From the NCBI GenBank assembly GCA_030704615.1, contig CM060734.1, positions 34,922,042 to 34,986,041 of the forward strand: a DNA stretch of 64,000 nt. The letters are read 5' to 3'. Below are positions 1-11,435 of this stretch, in pieces (position 1 is the stretch's first letter; every line of letters begins with the position of its first letter). This stretch comes from Takakia lepidozioides. Its lineage: Eukaryota; Streptophyta; Takakiopsida; Takakiales; Takakiaceae. Under the pieces are notes generated by a model, which did not search any database, was not told the DNA's origin, and saw nothing but the letters and a program-made list of their open reading frames with translations. The translations under genes were made by a program, and so were the position numbers.

Positions 1-1629
1 GGGTAGTCTCTTTGCGCTAATACATGGATGTCGCCGCAAAACAAAATAACGGCGAAGTGGAGGTCTATGTGCTTCCAATGCTTCCGACCAATTGCCGCAT
101 GGGCGAAGCACACAATGTCGATCTAATTGGGATGGTCCTATAGTGGCTGCGCGCACATGAGGTTCCAACTCGAAAAAATATCCACCATGTCCTTTATCAA
201 CTATAGTAGTCCCTATGCACGAATGCCGACGAGGATAATCTGTTGTTAAATAATTGTTGTGAACGCTAATTTCACAACCACCAGTAGGACCATGCAGTGT
301 TGACGGAGAGTCCTACACGAGACCTTTGTAGTGAGCTAGGCATAGATTTTCTAAATATACAATTGAGGTCAACAGGAGCCCTTTGTGAGAGACAAAAACA
401 AGGGTGCAGTGTGGGGCCAAGCAGGGACCACAGCACCCATATACTCTAAACTATTAATACCCTCCACACCTTTTGCAAGGCCCACAACTTGGGAGTGATG
501 TAGTTTGTGCATTTTAGACCAAATAGTGGAGTGCCCCACACTTGACCAAAATTCTGTGTTGATCTGTGTTGACTGAGGATCCAACATGCGATTGTCTAGT
601 TTCCTAAATTATCCAAGTTGTTCGCCGCCCATTTGGGTTTTGTGTGTGTGCACCCGAAAGCTCACCTCATTCCGCACGCCGCAGACAACTCTTCAACGAC
701 ATTGACACTAATAGATCGAAGTCGGCCCCTTACAACATTGGAGAGAATATTTTTCTGGACAAGAAAAGCAAATTTCCAACAGTACACCTTTATTTCATAG
801 GGTCTTGGATACTTGTCCGTCACTGGAATCCATTGATTTGTAATTAGAGTGTACCGATATGGAAGTTCATGAGAAATAAATGATAGTTGTAGGCCATCAA
901 TGAACTTTGAAACAAGCCAGCAAAGGAAGACTCGGGTCTCGAAGAGTATCTAAACGGGCCTTTTCTCAGATAAAAGAAAAAAAGAAAAAAAGAAAAAAGA
1001 GTATCTAAGCTGGCCGTTACTAAACACCTCTGGCCACCATCATGGAGGAATCATGACATGGGTATCATGATGAATGGAAAAATGTTTCCTAAATTTACAT
1101 GATTGTTTTTTTCTCAAGAATGCCCAAGGGAGGCGGAATGTATTGATAATGAGGAAAAATAACCTCACATGACAGGCCATGGAGGCTGAGAAAGGGGGCA
1201 CCACCCCGGAAATGCTTTTTGTGAACAAGGATTTTTTTTTACTGGAATATGTCTAATATGAACTGTTGGTCCGCAGTCCCAAGATACAGAGTGGGATTAC
1301 CTTGGGATAATCCATGCTTGCTTCTGTTTGAAGGACCCATTGTAATAGAAAGAAAAACTACTTAAAACATTTTATGGAACCAAGGTTTACCCATTTGACT
1401 CCAGCATGACCCAAATAGATATTACCCCAGTAAGTAGTCCCAGAAGACTCGCAAGTTTGTTTCATCACTGTGTTTTGCCTCTGTTTTTGCTCATAGAAGG
1501 GGCACACCCAAGACTCACACAGGGAGCCCCTTAATTACAGGGAGAGAAGAAAACCTCTGCCATGAGCAAGAGACTGGGCACTGCACAGGGAAGGGGTCAG
1601 GGAATATAATACCACACACTACAAGGTAG
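1..1629. other. gene-free left edge
   Basis: I see no supported gene here. The open frames are short, overlap on both strands and show no family resemblance. The only local structure is a purine run at about 971-999 made of A-tracts separated by single G residues. A promoter for a gene to the left cannot be excluded, but nothing identifies one. Confidence 0.5.
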
Positions 1630-1684
1630 CAGGATTTCGGGTGGCACATAGTACACTATCCAACTGAGCTACCAACTCGTATTG
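1630..1684 (-). repeat. tRNA-like (SINE head) fragment
   Basis: Read on the minus strand, this carries a clear RNA polymerase III A-box (TAGCTCAGTTGG, inside GGTAGCTCAGTTGGATAG), followed about 25 bases later by a poor B-box-like stretch (CCCGAAATCC against the usual GGTTCGAATCC). The spacing fits a tRNA or tRNA-derived SINE head, but no acceptor or anticodon stem closes. I take it as an old tRNA-derived repeat rather than a working tRNA gene. Confidence 0.4.
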
Positions 1685-1942
1685 TAGTTCCTTGGCCAGC
1701 TCTGTTGTCTACAAATGTACCATAGGGTAGGTGCCCCCCCAAGATCGCGGGCAGGGCAAAATCACACTGAGCAATATTTCATGTGTCCAACTGTCTCATT
1801 CGCCAGGGATACTTCTCACCTGATCAAACCGCCCTGGTATTTTCCACTGGCCTTTGCCATTATCTCACTCATAGAACCAGCAAGGGATCATTATATGTTG
1901 AAGTGAAAGTCATCAAGAGACATGCCTTACAAGGTCAATATT

Positions 1943-4276
1943 TCACCAGTACTCCCCACAGGAGCAAACCCCATCTTCAAAGTTGTGAAAGCGATTGCCA
2001 TCCCGCACAACGATTGCTCGCCCAACAATCTTCGAGATGAGCTTGGTGGCCATGTGGCAGTCACCACACACCCGAAGGTTCTTGATAACACGGAGAGGCG
2101 TCCCAGGGGCCGTGCTGATCAGCCCAAAAGCGATGGCCAGCTTCTCACTGTGATGGCAAAGAGAAATTTCCTTTTGCTCCTCCTCCACATCATGCAATAC
2201 AAAGCGCGTGTCAGGCACATACCCTGCCTCCTTCATCAGCCCAGACAATCTTCTCAGCTCAGCATGAATTTCCTCGATTTGTGGATGCGATTTGTCATCT
2301 ACAACAAAGGTGTGCACCCCATCGCCGACCTCAATGTAGCAGTGACCTGGCTCTTTGGTGACACCTCTGACCTTCATCATTTTTCTCACCTTTGCAGTAT
2401 CATCCCACCTGCCAGCTGCAGCATAGATGTTTGACAGCGACACATAAGTTCCCGCATCCTGTGGATCCCACTTGAGAATAGATTTTGCTGCACGTTCTGC
2501 CACCTCCACATTGCCATGAATTTTGCAGGCACCAAGCAAGGCCTTCCACACTACAGCATCCGGTTTGCTTGGCATTTTGCTGACAAAATCCTCTGCCTCA
2601 TCCAGTCGCCCCACACGGCCAAGAAGGTCCACCATGCAGCCAAAGTGCTCTGCTGCAGGAGTAAGGTTATGATCTTTACTAAGGGAATCAAAGTAGTGTC
2701 TGCCTTCATCCACTAGGCCAACATGGCTGCATGCAGAGAGAACACATACAAAGGTGATATTGTCCGGCTTCAAGCCTTCCATTTGCATTCCTTCAAATAG
2801 TTGCAGGGCTTCCCTAGAACATCCATGCTGGGCATATCCTGCCATCATAGCACTCCATGACACCACATCTCGTTCAGCCATATTGTCAAACACTTCCTTG
2901 GCATCTTTGATGCTCCCGCATTTGGCATACATGTCCATGAGGGTGTTGTCGAGAATGGTATTTGGTTGAATTCTAGCTTTCATGATGTCTGCATGTACCT
3001 TTTTGCCCTTTTCCAGGGCTGCCAGGCTCGCACACGCATTGCAAACACAAACATATGTAATCGGGTTCGGCTTCACCCCTTCCCGCATCATTTGCTCATA
3101 GGTCTGCAAAGCCTCCAGCCCACTCCCATGCTGGGTATATCCTGCAATCATCGCACTCCATGAAACGACATCTCGTTCAGCCATATTGTCGAACACTCCT
3201 CTTGCATCCTTGATGCTCCCGCATTTTGCATACATGTCCACAAGGGCAGTATCCAGAATGATATTTGGTACAATCCCAGCTTTCATGATATCACAGTGGA
3301 CCTCTTTCCCCTTCTGCAGGGCTCTCAGGCTTGCACATGCATTGCAAATGCAAACGAACGTGACCAGGTCTGGCTTCACCCCATCCCCCATCATTAGTTC
3401 ATAGGTCTCCATAGCCTCCATCCCACGCCCATCCTTGGTATACCCTGCAATCATCGCACTCCACGAGACCACATTCCGTTCAGCCATATTGTTGAACACT
3501 GCCTGTGCATCTTTGATGCTGCCGCATTTGCAATACATGTCCATGAGGGTAGTGTCCAGAATGGCATCTGGAACAATTCCAGCTTTCATCATGTCAGCAT
3601 GGACCTCTTTGCCCTTTTCCAGCGCTGTCAGGCAGGAACATGCCTTCAGAACGCAAGTGAATGAAACCTGGTTGGGCTTCACCCCTTCCTGTATCATTAG
3701 CTGATAGGTCTCTATAGCTTTTCTACTATACCCCTGCTTGAAATATCCTGCCATCATTATATTCCATGAATAAATATTTCGTTCAGACATTTTGTCAAAC
3801 ACTCGGTGTGCATCCATGATGCTCCCACACTTGACATACATGTTGATGAGGGTGTTGTGTAGAAACACATTTGCCTTGAATTGACTTTGGATAATGTGGG
3901 CATGCACCTGCTTTCCTGCTGCTAGGCCTTTCATCTTCATGCACTTATCCAACAGACAGACATAGGTAGTTAAGTCTGCCAAAATGCCTCCATGCTCCAA
4001 AATATGCAGAGCCTCGTTCAGTTGTCCTGCCTCACATAGTGTCCTCACATGTCCACAAGCACCAGAAGCGATCTTATACACTCCCTTTCTTGGTCCTCTT
4101 TCGGAAACGGTGGTCATGGAGGAGGAATGTGACTTTATCAAGTGTACTGCTGCTGCTTCCAGTTCACCATCTACACATGCAGCCTTGTGGCTATCAATCC
4201 ATAGTTGCTCTTTGGTACTCTTGGGCTTGAGATCTGGCCCTCTTGGATGGATCTGGACCCACGACCTTAAATGCAC
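1943..4276 (-). CDS. PPR protein, PLS class with E/E+ and DYW domains
   Basis: The open frame encodes up to 777 residues of a pentatricopeptide repeat protein. Plant PLS-DYW proteins bind specific organellar transcripts, and the DYW domain deaminates C to U in chloroplasts or mitochondria. PPR motifs run from about residue 75 to 580; the middle units contain repeated MYAKCGSIKDA blocks. The E/E+ region follows (GHCYIEVGDGVHTF). The DYW domain ends the protein, with HSE at 709-711, CGDC at 737-740 and terminal CSCGEYW. These are the zinc and catalytic residues of the deaminase fold. The last tripeptide is EYW rather than DYW, a tolerated variant. The frame begins with GTG directly after a TAG; the first ATG is at 4117 (residue 54). 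No organellar targeting peptide is visible, so an upstream exon is likely. An AG acceptor (gtttgctag) ends just before 4276. No frameshift or stop is seen, so I consider it functional. Confidence 0.93.
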   Translation of the reverse strand: MHLRSWVQIHPRGPDLKPKSTKEQLWIDSHKAACVDGELEAAAVHLIKSHSSSMTTVSERGPRKGVYKIASGACGHVRTLCEAGQLNEALHILEHGGILADLTTYVCLLDKCMKMKGLAAGKQVHAHIIQSQFKANVFLHNTLINMYVKCGSIMDAHRVFDKMSERNIYSWNIMMAGYFKQGYSRKAIETYQLMIQEGVKPNQVSFTCVLKACSCLTALEKGKEVHADMMKAGIVPDAILDTTLMDMYCKCGSIKDAQAVFNNMAERNVVSWSAMIAGYTKDGRGMEAMETYELMMGDGVKPDLVTFVCICNACASLRALQKGKEVHCDIMKAGIVPNIILDTALVDMYAKCGSIKDARGVFDNMAERDVVSWSAMIAGYTQHGSGLEALQTYEQMMREGVKPNPITYVCVCNACASLAALEKGKKVHADIMKARIQPNTILDNTLMDMYAKCGSIKDAKEVFDNMAERDVVSWSAMMAGYAQHGCSREALQLFEGMQMEGLKPDNITFVCVLSACSHVGLVDEGRHYFDSLSKDHNLTPAAEHFGCMVDLLGRVGRLDEAEDFVSKMPSKPDAVVWKALLGACKIHGNVEVAERAAKSILKWDPQDAGTYVSLSNIYAAAGRWDDTAKVRKMMKVRGVTKEPGHCYIEVGDGVHTFVVDDKSHPQIEEIHAELRRLSGLMKEAGYVPDTRFVLHDVEEEQKEISLCHHSEKLAIAFGLISTAPGTPLRVIKNLRVCGDCHMATKLISKIVGRAIVVRDGNRFHNFEDGVCSCGEYW

Positions 4277-4499
4277 CTAGCAAACACCCCAACCCTACTT
4301 ACCACACACTACTTACTGATAAGGCTGAAATGCTGACAAGTGCTTAAAAATGAGTTAGAGGAGAGAGGGAGGAATACAATTTGCAGGTAAGTTTTTCAAT
4401 GCAACTTGTTGTCAGCTTCTGCTTTAACATGACATACATTCACCTGCCTGCCTGCCTCGATTGTCCCACTATTGATTGGGACAAGCCCAAACGTGTTGA

Positions 4500-4801
4500 A
4501 AGGATGCAAAGGACCTCTTGTGCGTGCTACTTATGTCTGTAGTACGGTGATCCTGGACTGGTCAGTGAGACCCACCAGGATCCAGCTAAACACAGTCTCC
4601 TAAGACAAAGCTGACCCTCCTTCTGGGCCAACTTAGGAAGAACAACCTCTTATACCACTAGAGGAGTCACTTTTGTACAACAGACAACATCCTCCATATC
4701 ATACATGAAGAAAGCCGCACCTTGCCAATGCGGTTGTCCTGCCATTGTGAAGGATATTCAAAGAACTCTTGCCACCGCTCGTCCATGCTCCATGGTTGAC
4801 C
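4500..4801 (-). pseudogene. decayed second PDF module of the OSB-like gene
   Basis: This is a diverged tandem copy of the two OSB exons just upstream. The first exon (about 4721-4801) still reads MDERWQEFFEYPSQWQDN and keeps its GT donor at the same place. The second exon would read TSPGSPYYRHK and then hits a TAG at 4527-4529. The CAG acceptor of the intact copy (before ACCAATCC at 5158) is CTG here. The module therefore cannot be spliced or read as the neighbour is. OSB proteins often carry one to three PDF motifs, so this probably was a second motif or a partial gene duplication. Confidence 0.6.
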
Positions 4802-4930
4802 TTGATGCCAGAAACTCCAAAGGCATCAAGGAATGCTAGTTTAGCTTCTGACAATATCCATGTGAGTCAATCTCAGCTCTGTGTGAAGTATTATAACATT
4901 CTTAGATTACAGACAAGCTCCTAACAAGGC

Positions 4931-5530
4931 TCATTGCACGTCATAGTCACCTTCATCTTCAAGGTTCGAAGGAGCTACACCATCCACACCAGAATTACAA
5001 CCACACTTTGATATGCTTGCACCATCACCCGACTGTTCTCGGCATTGCGTCATAGCAATTAGCTTTTCTTTCACCCAAGAAGGATTCAACCAACCCTCAA
5101 TCCACAGGACCTCCCGTGTGAACTGCTTATGTCTGTAGTCTGGAGATTTTGGATTGGTCTGTGCAAACAACAAGGGTGCATCAGAGCACCATAAGCTTTA
5201 ACCACAGCTTCCTAAGACTAATCCAGAACCATCAACCCTCCCAAAACTTGCAAACTCCAGGGGAAAACCATTGCGCATCCTACTTTCGAGCCCTGTTTAG
5301 GAAGAACAACCTACCATGCTGACAGGAAGAGACTCTCTTGCATAACAAATCTAAATTCTACCTCAACACCTAGGATATGAGTCTGACAAAATAAGATATG
5401 CGTAAAATTCCCCCTCTGACATTCAGATCATGTATGAAGAAAACGCACCTTATCAACGCTGTAGGCGCACCATTGTGAAGGATCTTTAAAGAACTCCTGC
5501 CAGCGCTGTCCCATGCTCCAGCGTTGACCT
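4931..5530 (-). CDS. organellar ssDNA-binding protein, OSB-like (3' exons)
   Basis: Two exons encode the plant-specific PDF motif of OSB proteins, which bind single-stranded DNA in mitochondria or plastids and restrain illegitimate recombination. Exon A (about 5529-5449) reads MGQRWQEFFKDPSQW and ends AYSVDK at a GT donor (gtgcgt). Exon B starts after tttgcacag at 5158 with TNPKSPDYRHKQ, continues REVLWIEGWLNPSWVKEKL and stops at 4931-4933. Joining them in phase recreates the family pattern (W-x-EFF-x-DPS-x-W ... NPKSPD-[FY]-[KR]-HK ... LWI-x-x-W-L-x-P-x-WV). The OB-fold expected upstream is not clearly visible; exon-like blocks at 8.7-9.6 kb on the same strand are candidates. The C-terminal tail is acidic. 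Same strand as the PPR gene downstream. I am confident of the PDF motif, less so of the whole gene. Confidence 0.72.
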
Positions 5531-5539
5531 ACGTGGTAG

Positions 5540-8500
5540 ATATTCCAAATGTTGCAAGACGTCAAGGATGTTGATTACAGCTCTTGTTTGACTGTCATGT
5601 GTGCTTCTTCCACTAAACTCGATCACTTTCTGCTGGATACGTCAAAGGAAAATTTCAAGCTTGGACCACTAGGTGCATACAACGCAAGGAACCCACGAAA
5701 GAAACCGCACAATGTTCAGTTTTATGACCTGATATCCTTGGCATTCGTGAAGGCTTGGGAGGGGTCATAGCCACCACATGCAAGGGACGCTGTCTTTGGC
5801 ATATTTCCAAACGGGATGCCGCATTCAAATCCACAGCCCAGTCCCTTAATCTGCTGCATGACATGAAACCTCTTGCATGACCAAAACGAGAAAACAGGCC
5901 CTTGGGTGTGAAGTCGACATGCGCGCTCAGGAGACCGCTGGAGCATGCTGCCATCCCCAGCAGCGTGTGAGAGACAAGCAGAAGCTACCGCTGATGCAAG
6001 AAAAGATTGCTCCACCTGGCTCTTCAATAACGGAAAAAGATCATCCAGCTTCAAGGATCAAGCATATATGCAAATCATCATTTGTTGCTGCTTCTTCCAA
6101 GTCTATTCTCTTCGTCTTCTGCATAGACATATCGATCTCTCTCAGTCCCCCAAACGTCATTAATCCCCACCAAGAGAAAGACCACTTCTCGCTACCTCTC
6201 CACTTCACATCACTTTCCAGCACCTGTCAATTTCGCCATCAAACTCCTCACTGTCAACGAACCGCCCCCTGCAGATCATCAAGCCTGTCTAGGTGGATCG
6301 TGTATTCATTCCGCATGCTGCAAGGCAGGCCATTGCCACCAAAGCACCACCATGTCCACCGTTCGTTTCGTACCACGGTATTGATCTTTCTGGGCATCTA
6401 TGGTTGCTGTTTGACATGTCTTTGAACCTTCAGATATCGGTGAATTCATTCCAATCGAATGGAAGCTTGAATACCAAGCACTCCGAAGTAGCTGTCAAGC
6501 ATGCATCAGGTTGAAGATGGTTGCATACGTCAACACACACACATCTCAAACACAAATCTTGGTGAAATTAAGTTAAAAAGAGGGGACTCGATTTGTCAAG
6601 TTGAATTCTTCATCTGGTCCTGTGACAGTCATGGAATGGACGCGTAATAATTACCCATTTGCTAGGGCAGTTTGAGGCACTAGGGAGAAGTGCCCCTATA
6701 ATTGCATAGGCATGCAAGGGACGAACCCACTTGACGGACATAATTGTTTGGTGACAAGGCTGCATGCCAATGTATTCAAACATGCATGCAAGCTGAGGTG
6801 GGGGAGTAGTTGGGAGAGGCCTGATGGAGAAGATCAATTTCTCTCATTCCGTGATTTTGATCAGGCCACACCCTTGCTGGTGGAATTAGTGAACCCAAGT
6901 ACAATCCTCGGAAATCTTGGGTTCACAGGAAAGATGCTTTGTGGAGATTGATGGTCCTTGGGAGAGGCCTTCGGCTATGAGGATGTAATATGCTTAGCAC
7001 GGACCTGCATGTGGCATTCTGGTCCTTATGTTTGGGGTTTTCGGCTGGTTTGGTTGTCTGGTTTGGTTTGTACATCTGCTGCAAATTGGGAGGTAGTGTA
7101 GCAGTCCTGGAATCAACATTTTGATATCTGGGATGGTCATATGCAAGCCCATGCATCAAACCTTGGTGGGTGGAATCCCCACAACTGAATTCAGAAGGGT
7201 TAACATTGCGTGTGGTCTATTCCCAAACAAGTATGTATCTTTTCTCTCTCTCTCCCTCTCCCTCTCCCTCTCTTTCACCCACAAGGCTATGGCAAACATC
7301 TTGCAAGTCCATTCTCTCTCACTTCGCTCAATCCCCCGGAAAAACACACCACACAGCATGCACCAAGCAACCAAGTAAACTCTCCACAAAGCTAGCACAA
7401 AACTGAGAATTTACTTGAGAAAATAATTTAGGTACTTGAGGCATAATTTTTTTGCTATTTCTCTCCAAGAAGCCTTCGGTGGACACCTATGAACTTTTAG
7501 TTCATCCTTAACTAGTCAGACTAAACTCTTAGGGCAACAGTGTAACAGTGACTCTCAGCGCAAGAGATTTTGTTGGCCAACTGTTTCCTCGTGGATTTTT
7601 AAGCCACTAGGTACATGCTAAAGTTGAGAAGGGACATGGTACATGTATTTGACACCAGACCACCTACAATGTCACAACAGTGCCATCAACAGTGGGCTGT
7701 CAACAACTGTCCTCCATATACAGCAGCCTATAAAACTGAGGTATTGCTCAGACCTTCCCTGGCACTCGCCAGAGTATCAGGAAACCCAGACTTAGATTTT
7801 CTGGCAGATCCCCTGTAGTCCTTGAAATTATGAAAGTCAAGCCTATGTAACCATGATCATGCAGTTTCGGTGGATATCTTTCGATGCGTCGTATCCATGG
7901 AAAATTCCAGCCCATTCTCCTTTCCCTGCATAGGCTTTGCCTGCAAGCATTCATTGACTCCACAACCGTCACTCACCAAACAACAGTAGACATCACAGGG
8001 CTGAAATCAGTATAGGCAGGTCTTGCTGTCACTGTACTGTTTTACTGTGTCCACGGGCAGCCTGTGGATGTGACAAGTTTTCTCCTTCTCTCTCGGTGGA
8101 CTTGGACTAAAAATTGTGACCTCCCTCTTAAACAACAAGAACCGCACACTTCTGTAAGAGTACATGGTGTGACGATGTCCAAAAGAAGCGCCACACTTAT
8201 GTCGCAAGCTAGCTTATCTCTATGTCCCTCCCTCTCAATCATCTTTCAGCCAAGCTGCAAATACAACATGTATACTGATGAAGAAATTTCTTGATCTTCT
8301 TAATACACATGGATAAATATGTGGCCCTGGAATCAAGACAACCTTGAATAGCTCAGGCTGTTTTACTGAGGCACTACTTTTCAGATGTAAACTCCATCAT
8401 GCAAATTTCATACTGAAATCAATTTTGGTGGACTACTGTTACTGGTTAGTTTTAGAGGTAAGAAGACTGTCAGCTTCCTTTCTGTTTCATGCTTTTATTA

Positions 8501-8700
8501 TGATCTGTCATGATCTGTCAAATTCATTTGTCTTTATTGTCATTTCGAGCTGTTAGCCTTGGGTCACTTCATTGGTTCCATCATGTTTGTGGCAACCTTG
8601 TCTTTCCATGTCAAGAGGTACAACTGCCAGCTCAAGTTCCTTCTCCTCACTCTCTTTCCTTTCTCATCTCTTGCCAACTGATATTACACTACCTGCTTGA
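5540..8700. other. intron or intergenic DNA with a CT microsatellite
   Basis: No gene is recognised. If the 8.7-9.6 kb blocks belong to the OSB-like gene, this is mostly intron. A (CT)n-rich tract lies at about 7240-7280. The ORF-like stretches at 5.7-6.4 kb overlap on opposite strands and look like chance. Confidence 0.4.
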
Positions 8701-8737
8701 AGTCCAGAATAGGCGTGAGGACAGCAATGAGTATTAC

Positions 8738-8905
8738 CTGAATGTCTAGTAAAAGATCATTGTTGCAGAAATCGCGAAAACGGGTAACTATGGAGTCCCG
8801 TCCAGGAGGGTCACCTTTTTTGGGGCAATTCTGATGTATCCAAGCACGTGCTTGGTTCTGCAAATGCTCTGGCTGCAACAACCATTCCACCTTCACATGC
8901 TTCCC
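8738..8905 (-). CDS. exon-like block, unknown protein
   Basis: On the minus strand a stop-free 56-codon stretch lies between a clean acceptor (ttgttggcag) and a clean donor (ATTCAG/gtaata). It reads KHVKVEWLLQPEHLQNQARA and ends LLLDIQ. I do not recognise the domain. It lies upstream of, and on the same strand as, the OSB-like exons, so it may belong to that gene or to an unrelated one. Exon length is a multiple of three. Confidence 0.35.
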
Positions 8906-9033
8906 CTGCCAACAAAAGAATTGTTTAACTTAAAACCCAATGACAAGCACAATTACATTTCAGGACTCTGCTCTCTCTATAAATGCAGAACCTTGGGTCA
9001 GCTCCACGGGGAACCCCAAGTCACATATCGTAC

Positions 9034-9560
9034 TCACAAAACTCGTAACATGGAGACTATATTAGACGATGGTTGGAGAGTTCCATAAAGATAAACATGT
9101 GGCTTGAAGCTATAGCAGTACAAGTCCTGCTCCAGTGCCCGGACCGAGTCTATGGATAGAATTCCGCTATCATCAACTGTCAGGATGAAAGCTCTCCATT
9201 TGAAATTGCATGCAATGTAGACCAAACTACTGCCACATTAAGGCATAAATCAAGGGCATCAATACAGTAACTGTCAAATGTAGTCTAGTCAAGGGGATCG
9301 ATATCCTCTGCCCCGGTTTCACTAGAGAGTGGAAAAGGCCGGGGTAATTTGGTTTGGTTACTGCTTGCAGGGACTTTTGCTATATAACACTATTAACAAG
9401 CAGTTTTGAGGTGGGTGTAACTGTTAGGATGAAAACCTGCAGGGACTCAGAAAAGGTGCCATCCCCTCGGATGTCCCAGTCATCCACCCATTTCCGTGCT
9501 GTGCGCATGGATACACCAACAGACTCACCACCTTGCCGATATGCTTCAGTCACCTGCTCA
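9034..9560 (-). CDS. two further exon-like blocks, possible OB-fold part
   Basis: Block one (about 9421-9560) is open after an acceptor-like cactgagcag and reads VTEAYRQGGESVG then RTARKWVDDWD. Block two (9034-9225) contains SFKPHVYLYGTLQP, which loosely recalls the KxDxVYVSGxL strand of an OSB/SSB OB-fold. The match is weak, and donor sites are not convincing. I list them because nothing else explains the open frames and they lie upstream of the OSB PDF exons in the right orientation. Confidence 0.22.
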
Positions 9561-10739
9561 GTGCCCCAAAATGTTTTCTCTCAGAAATCTAAAAATCCAG
9601 TTTTTGAGAATGTAAGGCTATTTACCAACCCAAAACTGGAGAGGATGGGACATACATGGCCCACCAATCAGACAGCGAGAGAGAGAAACAGTAAATGACG
9701 AAGACACCCAAAACTACAGATTGTAATATGAAACTCAGGGAATGTAATGATGTAATAAAAGGTTACTCCCATCAAACTCTCGGCGTGTTGGCTACTGCCA
9801 CATGGAAAAATCTCTTCTGCTTGGCAGTGTCCTGGGTCCCTGAAGGTGTTCCAGCAAGCTCCTAACCCTTCTTCTTACAAACAGCAATTCTTGAGGGATT
9901 GCTGTGACAGTGTAACCTTGAACAACCCCTGATCTAAGACTGGTGGACCCCATTTTGGACCTAGAAAGGGAGAGGGGAGAGAAAGCGTACTAACAAGGGG
10001 TATTGGTAAGCCATATCTGCATCTTAGGGAAACAAATGCAAATAAGGATAGAGATATAGAGGAAGAGGAGAGACTGAAAACATTGGCGGGTTTAAGTACA
10101 CCATTCCATTGACCCTGAAAGCTGGAGGTACGATATGATAGCCAAATCATCCACAATTTCCTAAATTGTCTGGACAGACACCTCACAAGAACATGCACAC
10201 ACTTTAGCCGAATTTGAGGCCAAAATGCATGTCTGCACTGACATCCAGCCAGCGGGCTCCACTGGAAACCTAAAGTTTCTGCACGGAAGAGCTATTCAAA
10301 TTTGTGATGTCTTTTAAAGTTAGATGGTAGCTAAGGAAAAGAAAGACACCAGTACAAGCCTGGAGCATTTGTAAAGTTGATGCATACTTCACCCCTTAAG
10401 GATGCTGCTGCTTGGTAGGAGGTTGGCAGTTCTTAAGCCCTACTACCATTTGAAAAGGAGCAATCCTGTCACACGCTGAGTTCACCAAAATTCTTTCTTT
10501 ATCCATTTTCAATCCTAAATTTGACATCTTTGGCATTGATATGTGACTTACTGACCTTTGCTGATCAGAGCAGGAACAAAGGTGAAAGAAATGAATGATA
10601 TGTAGGTTCTGCGAGAGCAATGTAAATAAATCATCCACATAGAGTTACTCACATGTACATCCTGTCAAGACTATTTGCTTCATATTTTAAGAACAGCAGC
10701 AAGAAGACGTACAGAAAAGCAGAGGAGTGGCATTCTTGG
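9561..10739. other. stretch without a supported gene
   Basis: No gene, repeat array or RNA feature can be supported here. A minus-strand frame at 10396-10638 includes LYVDDLF, which resembles a reverse transcriptase YVDD box, but the surrounding residues do not fit any RT family I know. Confidence 0.35.
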
Positions 10740-11435
10740 TCAATTGTTGGTATAGTTGTTGGCAGGCACCTTACATGGAGAGTCGGGGGAGGAGAGGGCC
10801 ATGTGTCTGTAAAATTCGGCCACGCAAATCAGCTGCCGCGTTTTCAATGGCAACTGCAACACATATTGCAAGGCCTGCGTCCGCCTTTTCATATAATGTG
10901 CATGAGTCTTGCATGCTCCTCGACGAGCTCTCTTTCTCGACTGCTGAGGCTCGATCACTTCCTGCCTGTGTTGAGGCTCGGATTCAAAACCTAAATCGTC
11001 TCGGTAAGTCTCTGCTAGACCAAGGCCGTCTTGATACGCATCGGGTGCAACCCCTGGTTCATAATACCCCTCCGATACATAACTATGGTCTTGAGAAACC
11101 CCTGCCGCTAGCAGGGTTTCCTGATAGCTCCGTGGGGGACTCTCTCCAACTTCCAAACCATCATCTCCCGCCTCGTGTAGTGAGCCATTCAAGTAAGGAT
11201 CATACGGTTGAGGTGAGTTCAAAGCATTGCTGTCATCCCCATGCTGCGATTCGACCTGTCCGTGTCTATGCAATTCGTCAAGATACCCTCTTGAAAGATT
11301 GGTGACCAAGGGGGACAGGACATTGCACGGGGTGAAGGCAGATGTTGAGGAATGCTGCAAACACACCTGGCATCGATCTGGCGGTGGAGCTATCGCCTGC
11401 CCCACCCCCTCCCAATTCTCCCCTTGCGTCTCCAT
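10740..11435 (-). CDS. hypothetical acidic protein, 231 codons
   Basis: An ATG-started minus-strand frame encodes 231 residues. The N-terminal part has a CQVC/C-type cysteine cluster (residues about 20-40). The middle is acidic and rich in E, D, G and Y. Near residue 165 a basic patch, SRKRARRGA, could be a nuclear localisation signal. I do not recognise a domain. The upstream sequence (11,440-11,900) is CT-rich on the minus strand complement, as a 5' leader could be. The plus strand is also open across most of this region (10727-11305), which weakens the call. It could be a first exon, since no stop-proximal homology is seen. Confidence 0.4.
   Translation of the reverse strand: METQGENWEGVGQAIAPPPDRCQVCLQHSSTSAFTPCNVLSPLVTNLSRGYLDELHRHGQVESQHGDDSNALNSPQPYDPYLNGSLHEAGDDGLEVGESPPRSYQETLLAAGVSQDHSYVSEGYYEPGVAPDAYQDGLGLAETYRDDLGFESEPQHRQEVIEPQQSRKRARRGACKTHAHYMKRRTQALQYVLQLPLKTRQLICVAEFYRHMALSSPDSPCKVPANNYTNN

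Noticed and set aside
1630-1684. A functional tRNA gene
   Set aside because: The A-box is good, but no cloverleaf closes and the B-box is poor.
10396-10638. Minus-strand frame with LYVDDLF as a copia-type reverse transcriptase
   Set aside because: Only the short box matches; the residues after it do not follow any RT family and no neighbouring RT motifs are present.
10740-11435. The patch SRKRARRGA with following THAHYMKRR as a bHLH basic region
   Set aside because: The conserved His-Glu-Arg pattern of plant bHLH factors (SIAERxRR) is missing and no helix-loop-helix follows.
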